This document shows, piece after piece, positions 18,825 to 28,038 of a DNA stretch of 64,000 nucleotides. The stretch spans positions 186,001 through 250,000 of the forward strand of contig NZ_JADNYL010000001.1 of NCBI RefSeq assembly GCF_017168195.1, given 5' to 3'. The position numbers and the translations under genes are program-made. The DNA comes from Thalassotalea sp. G2M2-11 (GTDB lineage: Bacteria > Pseudomonadota > Gammaproteobacteria > Enterobacterales > Alteromonadaceae). Position 1 is the stretch's first letter. Every line of letters starts with the position of its first letter. The notes beneath the pieces are model-generated. The model searched no databases. It had not been told where the DNA came from and saw only the letters and a program-made list of their open reading frames with translations.

Positions 18825-21651
18825 TGACTATTTAGCTCAAATAAACACAATATTGCCTAAAGAGCGAGTGATCACTGATTATCTTCGTCGTTTTGCCATG
18901 GCAACCGATGCCAGCTGTTATAGCCTTATTCCTAAATTGGTTGTGCAAATAGCGAATAAGGAAGAGTTACGGCAGATACTGACACTGTCAACGCAATATC
19001 AGGTACCGGTTACGTTTCGGGCGGCAGGAACTAGCCTTTCTGGGCAGGCGATCAGTGATTCTGTGTTGATCACCTTAACCCCCGACTGGCAAGCGTATGA
19101 AATACTTGATGATGGGCAAAAAGTTAAGGCACAACCTGGCATTGTCGGGGCAAAGCTTAATCGCCTGTTAGCACCACTGAAACGCAAAATTGGCCCTGAT
19201 CCCGCTTCAATTGAGAGCTGTAAACTTGGTGGCATTATTGCCAACAACTCTTCTGGTATGTGCTGTGGCGTGAAAAATAACAGTTACCATACCTTGCAAG
19301 CGATGAGCGTTATCTTTGCCGATGGTAGTTATTTAGATACGGCAGATGAGCACAGTGTTAACGCCTTTTGTCATAGTCATAAAGCCTTACTTGCTAAGCT
19401 TAGTGCGATCAGTCAGCGCGTTAAAGCCGATGCTGAACTGAGCACCTTGATAGCAACTAAGTATCGCATTAAAAATACCACAGGCTATGGGCTCAATGCT
19501 TTGCTTGATTTTGAGCAGCCGATCGATATTTTAAGCCATTTGCTCGTGGGTTCGGAAGGCACACTTGGCTTTATCTCCGATGTTACTTTAAATACGGTGC
19601 CGATCAGCGCACATAGTGCGACTGGATTATTTATCTTTGAAACGGTTGAACAAGCCAGTGCGCTGATCCATTTGCTTAGTCAAATGAAGGTTTCAGCCAT
19701 TGAGTTAATGGACAGCCGGGCCTTACTTGCTGTTGAAGAGAAAATGCGTGCATATTGTGATGTAAGCGCTATCAGCTGTGATAATTTGGCATTATTGATA
19801 GAACTAGAAGCCATGGATGAAGAGGCGCTAACACAATTGACCACTGAGGTATTTGCGTTAATTCAACACGCCAATCCCCAGCTTTCTGTCCCCTTTACTA
19901 CCGATCAGCAGACAAAAGAGAACTTGTGGGCAATTAGAAAAGGCTTGTTTCCTAGTATTGGCGGGACACGAGCGGTTGGTACTACCATTATTATCGAAGA
20001 CGTGGCATTTGAGCTTGATAAATTAGCAGACGGTATTAGAGGTTTAACGGCTTTATTTGTCACTTATGGCTATCATGATGCCATCATTTTCGGCCATGCC
20101 TTAGATGGCAATCTACACTTTGCCTTTAGTCAATCTTTTAATACCGAGCAAGATACCGATAATTACCATAAATTTTTAGATAAAGTGGTCGAGCTGGTTG
20201 CCATAAAATTAAACGGCTCGTTAAAAGCTGAACATGGTACCGGGCGAAATATGGCGCCATTTGTGAAGACTGAATGGGGAGAAAAGGCCTTTAATATCAT
20301 GCTTGAGATTAAACAGTTGTTTGATCCCCAAGGTATTTTAAACCCTGATGTCATCATTAGTCAGGACTCAGATATTCATTTAAAAAATTTAAAGCAGTTG
20401 CCAGCAATCGATCCTCTGGTGGATAAATGTATTGAGTGTGGCTTCTGTGAAGTCGTCTGTCCGTCAAAAGATTATACCATCACCCCTAGACAGCGTATTG
20501 CTCTGCAGCGGCGCTTAACTGATCTTAAGCAGCAAGAAAATACTGTAGATAATCAGACTCAAATAAAGGCATTAACCCGGGATTATCAGTTCTATGGTAT
20601 CGATAGCTGTGCAGCGACCGGCATGTGTAGCCAGCGTTGTCCGGTTGGTATTGATACCGGTCATTATGTCAAACAATTAGCCGCTAAGCAGCATACGGCG
20701 ATGGCACACTGGCGCGCTGATTTTATTGCTAAACATTACGCCATGATGGTAAAGCTGATGCGGGCAGGGCTAAGCGTATCGAGTGTGGCGATAAAATTAC
20801 TCGGTCCTAAGTTCACCGATGCTATTGGTCGAACCATGCATAAGTTGGGGGCGGGGTATTTACCACTGTGGCATGCTAAGTACCCTCAAGCTGCTAAACG
20901 AGCTGACACGATTAATTCTGCTGAAAATTTGCTGACGGATACGGATAAAAAAGTGGTGCTGTTTAGCTCCTGTGCCAATCAAATGATGGGACCACAACAA
21001 GGCTCTCAGTTTGAGGCAAGCTTTGTTGATGTTTGTCGGTCTTTATTTGCAAAGGCCGGAATAACCCTTATCGTACCCGAGCAAAATCTAGCTTATTGCT
21101 GTGGGCAGCCATTTGAAAGCAAGGGCTTTTTCGAACAAGGTGAAAAAAAGAAAAATGAGTTATTAGCTTATCTCGATACGGTTAGCAATAACGGACAATG
21201 GCCGATTATCAGTGATACCTCGCCATGTACGTTACGCTTGTCAGATAATAATTCAGCTAGGCCTATTCATGATCTCGCACAATATGTTGCTGCTCATGTG
21301 TTACCTGAACTAACCATTAAACAATTACTTACTCCCATTGCATTGCATGTTACTTGCAGCGCTAAGAAGCAGGGCACTGCGCAATATATCAGGCAAATTG
21401 CCGATGCGTGCAGTGCAACCGTGGTTGAATCGGAAGATGTACAATGTTGCGGTTTTGCTGGCGATAAAGGTTTTTTTCAACCTGAACTGAATAAAAAAGC
21501 CTTACAACACACATTACCAGCCACTAAAGGATGTCAATCAGGCATCAGCCAAAGCAGAACCTGCGAAATAGGCTTATCACTCAATACCGGTATCGAATAT
21601 CAATCGTTTATTTACTTATTAGATAAGTTGAGTACGCCAAATAACCCTTAG
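18817..21651 (+). CDS. dld: FAD / Fe-S D-lactate dehydrogenase (Dld-II type)
   Basis: A 944-residue oxidoreductase: FAD-binding PCMH domain at the N-terminus (IGPDPASIESC, NNSSGMCCGV), FAD-linked oxidase C-terminal domain (EHGTGRNMAPFV), two 4Fe-4S motifs (CIECGFCEVVCPS and CAATGMCSQRCPVG), and two CCG domains (CCGQPFESKG, CCGFAGDKGF). The layout matches Dld-II of Shewanella oneidensis, which oxidises D-lactate to pyruvate and passes electrons to the respiratory chain. D-lactate is the second product of the MurQ reaction encoded on the facing operon, which gives this gene a clear place in the island. It ends with a 4-bp tail-to-tail overlap with the next gene on the opposite strand. Confidence 0.9.
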   Translation: MHSDYLAQINTILPKERVITDYLRRFAMATDASCYSLIPKLVVQIANKEELRQILTLSTQYQVPVTFRAAGTSLSGQAISDSVLITLTPDWQAYEILDDGQKVKAQPGIVGAKLNRLLAPLKRKIGPDPASIESCKLGGIIANNSSGMCCGVKNNSYHTLQAMSVIFADGSYLDTADEHSVNAFCHSHKALLAKLSAISQRVKADAELSTLIATKYRIKNTTGYGLNALLDFEQPIDILSHLLVGSEGTLGFISDVTLNTVPISAHSATGLFIFETVEQASALIHLLSQMKVSAIELMDSRALLAVEEKMRAYCDVSAISCDNLALLIELEAMDEEALTQLTTEVFALIQHANPQLSVPFTTDQQTKENLWAIRKGLFPSIGGTRAVGTTIIIEDVAFELDKLADGIRGLTALFVTYGYHDAIIFGHALDGNLHFAFSQSFNTEQDTDNYHKFLDKVVELVAIKLNGSLKAEHGTGRNMAPFVKTEWGEKAFNIMLEIKQLFDPQGILNPDVIISQDSDIHLKNLKQLPAIDPLVDKCIECGFCEVVCPSKDYTITPRQRIALQRRLTDLKQQENTVDNQTQIKALTRDYQFYGIDSCAATGMCSQRCPVGIDTGHYVKQLAAKQHTAMAHWRADFIAKHYAMMVKLMRAGLSVSSVAIKLLGPKFTDAIGRTMHKLGAGYLPLWHAKYPQAAKRADTINSAENLLTDTDKKVVLFSSCANQMMGPQQGSQFEASFVDVCRSLFAKAGITLIVPEQNLAYCCGQPFESKGFFEQGEKKKNELLAYLDTVSNNGQWPIISDTSPCTLRLSDNNSARPIHDLAQYVAAHVLPELTIKQLLTPIALHVTCSAKKQGTAQYIRQIADACSATVVESEDVQCCGFAGDKGFFQPELNKKALQHTLPATKGCQSGISQSRTCEIGLSLNTGIEYQSFIYLLDKLSTPNNP

Positions 21652-22511
21652 GGCAGTGAAGATTTAAAAAACTTATCAAAGCCTTGTTTGGTTTTTGCTA
21701 CTGCCTCGAGAGACGTTAGTCCTTGTGGATATTCTTCTTGCTCGAGTATTATCCATTGGGTATGTCCAGTATTGATTGTCGCCTTGATTAATTTATCCCA
21801 GGCAAAGCCATTGTCACCTATGATCGGGCTGATACGCCCTTGCTTTTTAGTCGCTATTTTATAATGACTGGTTAACAGACGATCCCCATAGCGTTCGATG
21901 TATTTTTTTGCATCCTTACCAGCATATCTTACCCAACCAACATCTAGCTGTAACACGACATCATTGGTTGTTTGTTGTGCAATATAGTCCCAATAAGTTT
22001 GTTGCTTATAGGTGGAAAATTCGTATTGATGATTGTGAAAGCCAATTTTCATACCGTAGTTTGCTAATCTTAGTGCAAGTCGGTTTAAATCTTCGGTTAA
22101 TGATGGTATTTTTTCATCATGCCATGCGCGCTCATCCCAAGGGATGATCACCAATTCAATTCCCAGTGTTTTGAAAAACAATAAGTTTTTATCAATGACA
22201 TTTTCAGCCAGTGCGTCAATACCAACATGCGCGCCACTTGGGATTAACTTCAGCTGATCTAATAATTGTTTTAATGCATGAGGGTCTTCGGCATAAGGCC
22301 CATAAAAACCTGCGAATTCAACCCCTTCAAAGCCAAGATCCGCCAGTTGCTTTAAGGTGCCGTTAAAATCCTTTTTCAGCGCGTCTTTTACTGACCAAAG
22401 CTGAATGCCTATTTTCGGTATCTGAGTAGAATGAGAAGTCTGAGTAAAAGCATTTGTATTGACAGAGATGATAAGTGCTAAGCTGGCTGTTAATGTGCGG
22501 TATATATTCAT
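21648..22511 (-). CDS. Secreted sugar phosphate isomerase/epimerase-like TIM barrel
   Basis: A 287-residue protein of the xylose-isomerase-like (AP_endonuc_2) superfamily with an N-terminal signal peptide (cleavage near TNAF/TQT). Candidate metal ligands are the Glu in GFHNHQYEF, Asp in QLDVGWVR, His in TSHYKIA and Glu in ILEQEEY. Secreted members of this family are often found beside GMC oxidoreductases and DUF1080 proteins in oxidative glycoside degradation clusters. It lies downstream of the gluconate-dehydrogenase-subunit gene but behind a rho-independent terminator (22532-22563), so it may depend on read-through or its own promoter. The substrate is not known. Confidence 0.8.
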   Translation of the reverse strand: MNIYRTLTASLALIISVNTNAFTQTSHSTQIPKIGIQLWSVKDALKKDFNGTLKQLADLGFEGVEFAGFYGPYAEDPHALKQLLDQLKLIPSGAHVGIDALAENVIDKNLLFFKTLGIELVIIPWDERAWHDEKIPSLTEDLNRLALRLANYGMKIGFHNHQYEFSTYKQQTYWDYIAQQTTNDVVLQLDVGWVRYAGKDAKKYIERYGDRLLTSHYKIATKKQGRISPIIGDNGFAWDKLIKATINTGHTQWIILEQEEYPQGLTSLEAVAKTKQGFDKFFKSSLP

Positions 22512-22524
22512 GCGTGTTATCCCA

Positions 22525-22563
22525 TAAAAAAAGGTGAGCAGGGAAAGTCGATGTTGCTCACCT
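22525..22563 (-). terminator. Rho-independent terminator after the oxidoreductase operon
   Basis: On the minus strand AGGTGAGCA and TGCTCACCT form a 9-bp stem (22532-22540 with 22555-22563) and are followed by a run of seven T. It lies between the gluconate-dehydrogenase-subunit gene and the TIM-barrel gene on the same strand. Confidence 0.85.
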
Positions 22564-22575
22564 ATTAAGGTTAAG

Positions 22576-23331
22576 TTAAACAGAAGTCGCTTTATAGGCG
22601 TATTCTGTTAAACCTAAATCTTCAAGCACTGTTGCTAAATGTTGTTTAGCGGCATCATCAGGCCCAGGGTAGTCTCCGGCAATAGCAACATTGCCCATAT
22701 AGCCAATGTCTTTCATCCCCGCAGGAGAACAGAAATAGGCCGCAAGGATCAGTTCGCGAAAGCGATCAAATGCTTTAGCGATTTGTTGAAACTGTACCGG
22801 CGTTTGTTTGTTGCGATAAGCAATATCATCAATGATGGCTAATTGTTGTTTTGATGATAGTTGCACAAATTTAGCTTTAAAGCGTAGCTGTGCTTCATCA
22901 TCAATCCACGCAAGTGCATGTAAAATGGTGACTCGGTCACGCTGTTGCCCTGAATATGGTGCACTGACCCATTCATCGATGACATCGGGTACATGCACCT
23001 GTGTAGCTGACGGTGAACTGCCTTCGCTCGGCACGATAATATCCGCTAATATTGCCACTAAGGTTAATTGCTTTTGGGTTAAGGTTAGTGGCCATGGCGA
23101 GCTTGGTGGAATAATCAAATTGGGATCTGTGCCATACCCTTTAGCGGTAATCGGCGACAAGGTTAAATCAGGCCAATGACCCGTCTTACTTGGGGTAACC
23201 AACTCAGCGGCTTGGCTGTATTTGCTCACGGCAACACTGGCGGAGCCTGCGGCAAGTAGCCCTAACCACTTCAATGATTCACGGCGAGTAATGCCCGATT
23301 GGTACTTATAACTATCAAATCGTTCAGTCAT
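22576..23331 (-). CDS. Gluconate 2-dehydrogenase subunit 3-like protein, Tat-exported
   Basis: A 251-residue protein with a twin-arginine signal ITRRESLKWLGLLAAG, then a segment matching the gluconate 2-dehydrogenase subunit 3 family (LVAILADIIVPSEGSSPSA, VHVPDVIDEWVSAPYSGQQ, YPGPDDAA near the end). Such small subunits carry their FAD-binding partner through the Tat pathway. It begins one base after the stop of the GMC oxidoreductase gene and is certainly co-transcribed and co-functional with it. No cytochrome c subunit, the third part of classical gluconate dehydrogenase, is seen in this region, so the electron acceptor is unclear. Confidence 0.9.
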   Translation of the reverse strand: MTERFDSYKYQSGITRRESLKWLGLLAAGSASVAVSKYSQAAELVTPSKTGHWPDLTLSPITAKGYGTDPNLIIPPSSPWPLTLTQKQLTLVAILADIIVPSEGSSPSATQVHVPDVIDEWVSAPYSGQQRDRVTILHALAWIDDEAQLRFKAKFVQLSSKQQLAIIDDIAYRNKQTPVQFQQIAKAFDRFRELILAAYFCSPAGMKDIGYMGNVAIAGDYPGPDDAAKQHLATVLEDLGLTEYAYKATSV

Positions 23332-23332
23332 T

Positions 23333-25012
23333 TTATAGTACTCCTTTATCCAGTTGCTTGGCTAACCAGGTTGAATTTCGCATTGCCAAAGTCATGATGG
23401 TCAGTGTGCAATTTTTATGAGGGTTTGAAGCAAATACGCCCGCATCCATCACAAATACATTGTCACAATCCCAAGTTTGTCCCCACTGATTAGTGACAGA
23501 ATCCTTTGGTGAGCTACCCATGCGTGTTGTGCCAACTTCATGAATAATTTCCCCGCCTTTTGAAATTGCTCTCTCAGGCGTGGGTAATTTACCCACATGA
23601 CCACCCATGGTCTCCAGTATCGTTTTTGCTGTAGCTAAACCATGTTCAATTTGATTAAGTTCGTGTTTTGACCATTTAAAGTGAAACTTAGCGACAGGGA
23701 TGCCCCATTTGTCTTTGGTCTGCTCATCAATTTCCATATAACTATGTTTGTTCGGTAACATTTCACCTCGTAGCGCAAAGCCGACATAAGAGCCGTAAGA
23801 GTCACGCACTTGCTGTTTTACTTCTGCACCATAACCTTGTAAGCCACTGCCAATTCCTGAACCTGGTTGGTGAAAACCACTACTAATTTCAAAATGATAC
23901 CCGCGAGGAAAGTCTAATTCGCCCTTGTCTTGCGCTTGATGTCCCCACCAAGGAATAAACAGGTGGTTGGCGGTATGACCATCTTCGTTATAACGAGGAC
24001 GACCTTTCAGTGCAGGAATGGTTGCTCCTAGCCAAGCGCCAGTAGAGTCCATTAAGTTACGGCCGACTTGACCACTTGAATTGGCTAAGCCTTTTGGATG
24101 CTGCTTACTTTTTGAGTTCAATAAGATGCGTGCAGACTCACATGCACTGGCAGCAAGTATCACAACTCTTGCAGTAACATTGTGTTCATCGCTTGAATGT
24201 TTATCAACATAAGTGACGCCAACAACTTTACCGTTCTCGTCTGTATCCACCGATTTTACCATGGCATTGGTGATAACTTTTAAATTACCTGTCGCTTTGG
24301 CCATTGGGATCAATGATGTGGTTGTTTGAAACGCGGCACCAATCGAGCAGCCATGACCACATGGGGTTGCGTAAAAACAAGCTGCGCGATCATCTTTGGG
24401 CCGTGTGAGAACCGCTCGATGCATAGGAACTGCGGGAATACCATGCTTTTTCGCGGCTGCCGCAACCAGTAATTCGGGAACCCGAGGTTTTGGTGGTGGT
24501 TGCAGCACTCCATCAGGTGATGGCGGCATATCGTCAAGCCCCGTATTTGTGCCACAAATACCAACAATTTCTTCAGTTTTGTCATACCAAGGGGCAATGT
24601 CATGGTATTCAAACGGCCAATCAGCGCCTAGACCGTCACGACTTTTACCTTTGAAATCGTGTTCACTAAAACGTAAGGAATAACGTCCCCAATGATTGGT
24701 TCTACCGCCTAACATACGGGCCCGCCACCAATAAAATGTCGAGTCTTTCCCCGTTGAATAGGGCTCATTTGGCACTTGCCAGCCACCATCAACGGTGGCG
24801 TCATAAAAACCAAAATTCTTATCCACATTACCAGCCCCCATTAATGGTGCTTCGCCATTACTTTTAAACATAGGGGATTCAGTTTTAGGATCGTAATTAC
24901 GTCCGGCTTCAAGCATTAAAACCTTATGTCCGGCTTTTGTTAGTGTGTAAGCGGCCATGGCGCCACCAGCGCCTGAGCCAACTACTAACACTTGGTGTTT
25001 AAAATCTGACAT
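23333..25012 (-). CDS. GMC-family FAD oxidoreductase (sugar dehydrogenase)
   Basis: A 559-residue flavoprotein. VLVVGSGAGGAMAAYTL is the N-terminal dinucleotide-binding motif, and HEVGTTRMG with NPHKNCTLTIMTLAMR near the C-terminus are the GMC_oxred_C signatures. It lacks its own signal peptide and probably exits with the Tat-dependent small subunit encoded next. Family members in the same arrangement oxidise sugars, and in the oxidative glycoside pathway they make the 3-keto derivative that is then split by elimination. It lies 2 bp after the DUF1080 gene in the same operon. The sugar specificity cannot be read from the sequence. Confidence 0.9.
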   Translation of the reverse strand: MSDFKHQVLVVGSGAGGAMAAYTLTKAGHKVLMLEAGRNYDPKTESPMFKSNGEAPLMGAGNVDKNFGFYDATVDGGWQVPNEPYSTGKDSTFYWWRARMLGGRTNHWGRYSLRFSEHDFKGKSRDGLGADWPFEYHDIAPWYDKTEEIVGICGTNTGLDDMPPSPDGVLQPPPKPRVPELLVAAAAKKHGIPAVPMHRAVLTRPKDDRAACFYATPCGHGCSIGAAFQTTTSLIPMAKATGNLKVITNAMVKSVDTDENGKVVGVTYVDKHSSDEHNVTARVVILAASACESARILLNSKSKQHPKGLANSSGQVGRNLMDSTGAWLGATIPALKGRPRYNEDGHTANHLFIPWWGHQAQDKGELDFPRGYHFEISSGFHQPGSGIGSGLQGYGAEVKQQVRDSYGSYVGFALRGEMLPNKHSYMEIDEQTKDKWGIPVAKFHFKWSKHELNQIEHGLATAKTILETMGGHVGKLPTPERAISKGGEIIHEVGTTRMGSSPKDSVTNQWGQTWDCDNVFVMDAGVFASNPHKNCTLTIMTLAMRNSTWLAKQLDKGVL

Positions 25013-25014
25013 TG

Positions 25015-25710
25015 TTATAACTCCCTAATTTTTAGGTTTTTGAACCAGACTTGATCGCCGTGATCCTGCAAGCCAATATGTCCGGCATTGCCTTCAGCAA
25101 ACCCTTGCCAGGTGGCAAATTTACTGTTCTTTACTAAAGCGTTCCAACTGGTGCTGCCAATCACGATACTGGTGGTGCTCACACCATTTTGCCAAACTTC
25201 TAAGTGTTTGTTATTTAATTTAATTCTTACACGGTTCCATTCTCCGGCAGGTTTATGAGCCGTGCTAGGGGAGGCTAATAAATCATAAATAGAGCCCGAT
25301 AAATGCGAGTCTATTTTATTATCGCTGTGGCGTTCATTGTCGAGAATTTGAATTTCAGGCGCATGTGAATAGATCGCACCACCTAATTCATCCGCTAAAA
25401 TAAAAATACCACTGTTACCCGCTTTAGCTATTTTCCAATCAAGGACCAGTTCAAAGTTTTGATAACGTTTTTTTGTTAAAATATCACCGCCACCTTTAGC
25501 GGATAAGGTCATAATGCCTTCTAGCACTCGCCACTGAGGATTGAGCGTATCACTTTTAAAATTACGCCACTGTGACATGTCTTCGCCATTAAACAGTAGC
25601 TGCCAGCCAGCAGATTTTTCTTGCGCACTTAACTGGTTATCCGCGGCAAAGGCGACTGAAGAAGCTCCGATTGATATGGCTACGATTGCCATTTTTATTT
25701 TATGTAACAT
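25015..25710 (-). CDS. DUF1080 protein (3-keto-glycoside hydrolase/lyase family), secreted
   Basis: I start at ATG 25710, giving a clean signal peptide (MLHKIK to VAFA) behind AAAGG; an upstream in-frame start at 25806 would overlap the transporter gene and break the signal. The mature protein begins with GWQLLFNGEDMSQW, typical of DUF1080 (PF06439), a concanavalin-like beta-sandwich. Members are known or proposed to cleave 3-keto-glycosides, which matches the adjacent GMC dehydrogenase that would generate them. GNSGIFI and VRIKLNNKHLEVWQNG are further family marks. It lies between the MFS transporter and the GMC oxidoreductase in one operon. Confidence 0.88.
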   Translation of the reverse strand: MLHKIKMAIVAISIGASSVAFAADNQLSAQEKSAGWQLLFNGEDMSQWRNFKSDTLNPQWRVLEGIMTLSAKGGGDILTKKRYQNFELVLDWKIAKAGNSGIFILADELGGAIYSHAPEIQILDNERHSDNKIDSHLSGSIYDLLASPSTAHKPAGEWNRVRIKLNNKHLEVWQNGVSTTSIVIGSTSWNALVKNSKFATWQGFAEGNAGHIGLQDHGDQVWFKNLKIREL

Positions 25711-25735
25711 AGTTTTAACCTTTAAACGTAAGTGA

Positions 25736-26956
25736 TCATGCTGATTTAGCATATTGCTGTTTTTTACTTTTATTGATGAACAGATAAAGTCCAATAAAGG
25801 CAACAATTAAGACGCATGGAAAAATAAATAAGTTTTGCAGCACGGCTTGACCGGCGACAAAATCTGTTTCTGTCGGTGATAAATTGGCAACTTGTGCTTG
25901 TGCACGGGCATCATCAATCCAATGACCGATCACAGGGTTCCACATACTGACAGCAAACATACCGGCACCCCCGATAATCGACATACCTAAGGCGCCTGTT
26001 TTTGGAGTGTATTCTGCGACACAACCCAACATAGTAGGCCAAAAATAGGTAACGCCTAAGGCAAAAAGAATGGCGGCAATATAAACAAAGTAGCCTTGAG
26101 CCTGACTCATCAGAAAAATGCCACTTGCGGCGAGTATTGCAGAACCTAACAATACACCTGTGGGGCTAAATTGATGGACAATAGGGCCCGCAAATGCGCG
26201 GCCAACCGCCATTAAACCCGTGATCATCGCCAGCATTAGCATGGGCGATGCGCCGCTAGCACTTAATATGCGTTCAATCCATTGCTGTGTGCCAAGTTCT
26301 GTGGTGGCAGTGAACGTCATACACACCACTAAAAATAGGTACAATGGGGAGAATAAATGGCGCAGATTGCTGGCTGTTGAGTGAAATTGGCGATCAAACT
26401 CAGGAAACTGGCTTTTTAGCAGCAAGGCACCGTAACAGAATGTTGGAATTAAGATAAGTGCCACTTGCCATTGCCAATTAAAGCCTAATGATGTCATGGC
26501 ATTCGAGGCTAATGCGCCAATCACTATGCCACCAGGAAACCAGACATGAAAGCGATTAAGCATAGTGGTTTTATTATCAGGATACATTTCGGCGATTAAC
26601 GGATTACATCCTGCTTCAACCGAGCCATTGGCAAAGCCAATTAAAAAGGTGGATATTAATAACCCCCAAAAACCGCCCGCGTATATGGTTAATAGTAAAC
26701 CTAACAAGTGACAGAAAAAGGCAAGTGTGACGAGTTTTTTGGCGCCAATGGCATTATAGATGGCTCCGCCTATCATAGTGGCTAACGGAAAACCAAGAAA
26801 TGCCATGGCATTAACCCAGCCCAATTCAGTACCCGTTAAACCAAATTCATTACCTAACTGTCCCAAAATACCGGCACGTATGGCAAAGGTCATTGACGTC
26901 ACAACAAGTGCGATGCAGCAGAGTCTAAAGACAAATAAACTTTCTTTATTATTCAT
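25736..26956 (-). CDS. MFS transporter, sugar-type
   Basis: A 406-residue protein with about 12 transmembrane helices and MFS signatures (GTELGWVNAMAFLGFPLATM; GFANGSVEAGCNPLIAEMYP; AEYTPKTGALGMSIIGG). It is inner-membrane. The gene follows the TIM-barrel gene by 23 bp and precedes the DUF1080 gene by 25 bp. In this operon it should import the product of the periplasmic GMC/DUF1080 reactions, for example a keto-sugar or released monosaccharide. The specificity is inference. Confidence 0.87.
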   Translation of the reverse strand: MNNKESLFVFRLCCIALVVTSMTFAIRAGILGQLGNEFGLTGTELGWVNAMAFLGFPLATMIGGAIYNAIGAKKLVTLAFFCHLLGLLLTIYAGGFWGLLISTFLIGFANGSVEAGCNPLIAEMYPDNKTTMLNRFHVWFPGGIVIGALASNAMTSLGFNWQWQVALILIPTFCYGALLLKSQFPEFDRQFHSTASNLRHLFSPLYLFLVVCMTFTATTELGTQQWIERILSASGASPMLMLAMITGLMAVGRAFAGPIVHQFSPTGVLLGSAILAASGIFLMSQAQGYFVYIAAILFALGVTYFWPTMLGCVAEYTPKTGALGMSIIGGAGMFAVSMWNPVIGHWIDDARAQAQVANLSPTETDFVAGQAVLQNLFIFPCVLIVAFIGLYLFINKSKKQQYAKSA

Positions 26957-26979
26957 TATAGTATCCAGTTATTTGATGC

Positions 26980-28038
26980 CTATTTATCTAGGCCTAGTAT
27001 TTGGTTATTTTGATGTTTGTCTGTTGCGACGCTGACAAAATCATCAAATGCTTTTTCCGTTGGCCTGATCAGGTGCTGTTTGATAAATTCAGCTCCTTCT
27101 CTTGCGCCATCTTCAGGGTGCTTAATACAGCACTCCCACTCTAAAACTGCCCAGCTATCAAAACCATATTGCGTTAATTTGCTGAAAATACTTTTGAAGT
27201 CGATTTGGCCATCACCTAAAGAACGAAAACGTCCCGGTCTGTCTAGCCAGTTTTGATAACCGCCATAGACGCCACTGCGCCCATTGGCATTAAATTCGGC
27301 ATCCTTAACATGAAAGGCTTTAATACGCTCATGATAGATATCGATAAATGCTAAGTAATCTAGTTGCTGTAATACAAAATGACTCGGATCGTAGAGAATG
27401 TTGGCTCGCTGATGGTTGCCTGTCGCGGCTAAAAAGCGCTCAAATGTGACACCATCGTGTAAATCTTCTCCTGGGTGCAATTCGTAACAAATATCAACAC
27501 CTGCCTCGTCAAACTGATTAAGAATAGGCAACCAGCGCTTGGCTAGTTCCTCAAACCCTTGTTCGACTAGTCCAGCTGGGCGTTGTGGCCAAGGATACAT
27601 CGTTGGCCAAAGTAGCGCACCAGAGAAGCTGGCATGACTTGTTAATCCTAAGTTTTGGCTGGCTTTGGCTGCCAAGCCCATTTGCGCTATTGCCCATTGT
27701 GTTCTTTGCTGAGGTTTACCGCTTAACTCCGCTGGGGCAAAGCTATCAAACATTTGATCATAAGCCGGGTGTACCGCGACTAATTGCCCTTGTAAGTGGG
27801 TTGAAAGTTCCGTTATTGATAAACCATACTCTGCCGCTATTGATGTTATTTCTTGGCAATAGTTTGTGCTGGTCGCCGCCAGTGATAGATCAAAGAGTCT
27901 GCTATCGGTCGTCGGCAGTTGAATGCCTTTAAAGCCTAAGTTACTAGCCCAGTGACAGATTGAGCGAAAGTCATTAAATGGAGCTTGATCTGACGCGAAC
28001 TGGGCAAGAAATATTGCCGGGCCTTTAATTTGTTTCAT
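26980..28038 (-). CDS. Cytoplasmic sugar phosphate isomerase/epimerase-like TIM barrel
   Basis: A 352-residue xylose-isomerase-like protein without a signal peptide. Probable metal ligands are the Glu in CYELHPGED, Asp in ILYDPSH, His in KAFHVKDAE and Glu in VLEWECC. It overlaps the end of the Gfo/Idh/MocA gene by 14 bp, indicating tight coupling. Such pairs commonly interconvert keto- and hydroxy-sugars: the dehydrogenase reduces or oxidises and the TIM barrel isomerises. It is the cytoplasmic counterpart of the secreted TIM barrel at 21648. The exact substrate is unknown. Confidence 0.87.
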   Translation of the reverse strand: MKQIKGPAIFLAQFASDQAPFNDFRSICHWASNLGFKGIQLPTTDSRLFDLSLAATSTNYCQEITSIAAEYGLSITELSTHLQGQLVAVHPAYDQMFDSFAPAELSGKPQQRTQWAIAQMGLAAKASQNLGLTSHASFSGALLWPTMYPWPQRPAGLVEQGFEELAKRWLPILNQFDEAGVDICYELHPGEDLHDGVTFERFLAATGNHQRANILYDPSHFVLQQLDYLAFIDIYHERIKAFHVKDAEFNANGRSGVYGGYQNWLDRPGRFRSLGDGQIDFKSIFSKLTQYGFDSWAVLEWECCIKHPEDGAREGAEFIKQHLIRPTEKAFDDFVSVATDKHQNNQILGLDK

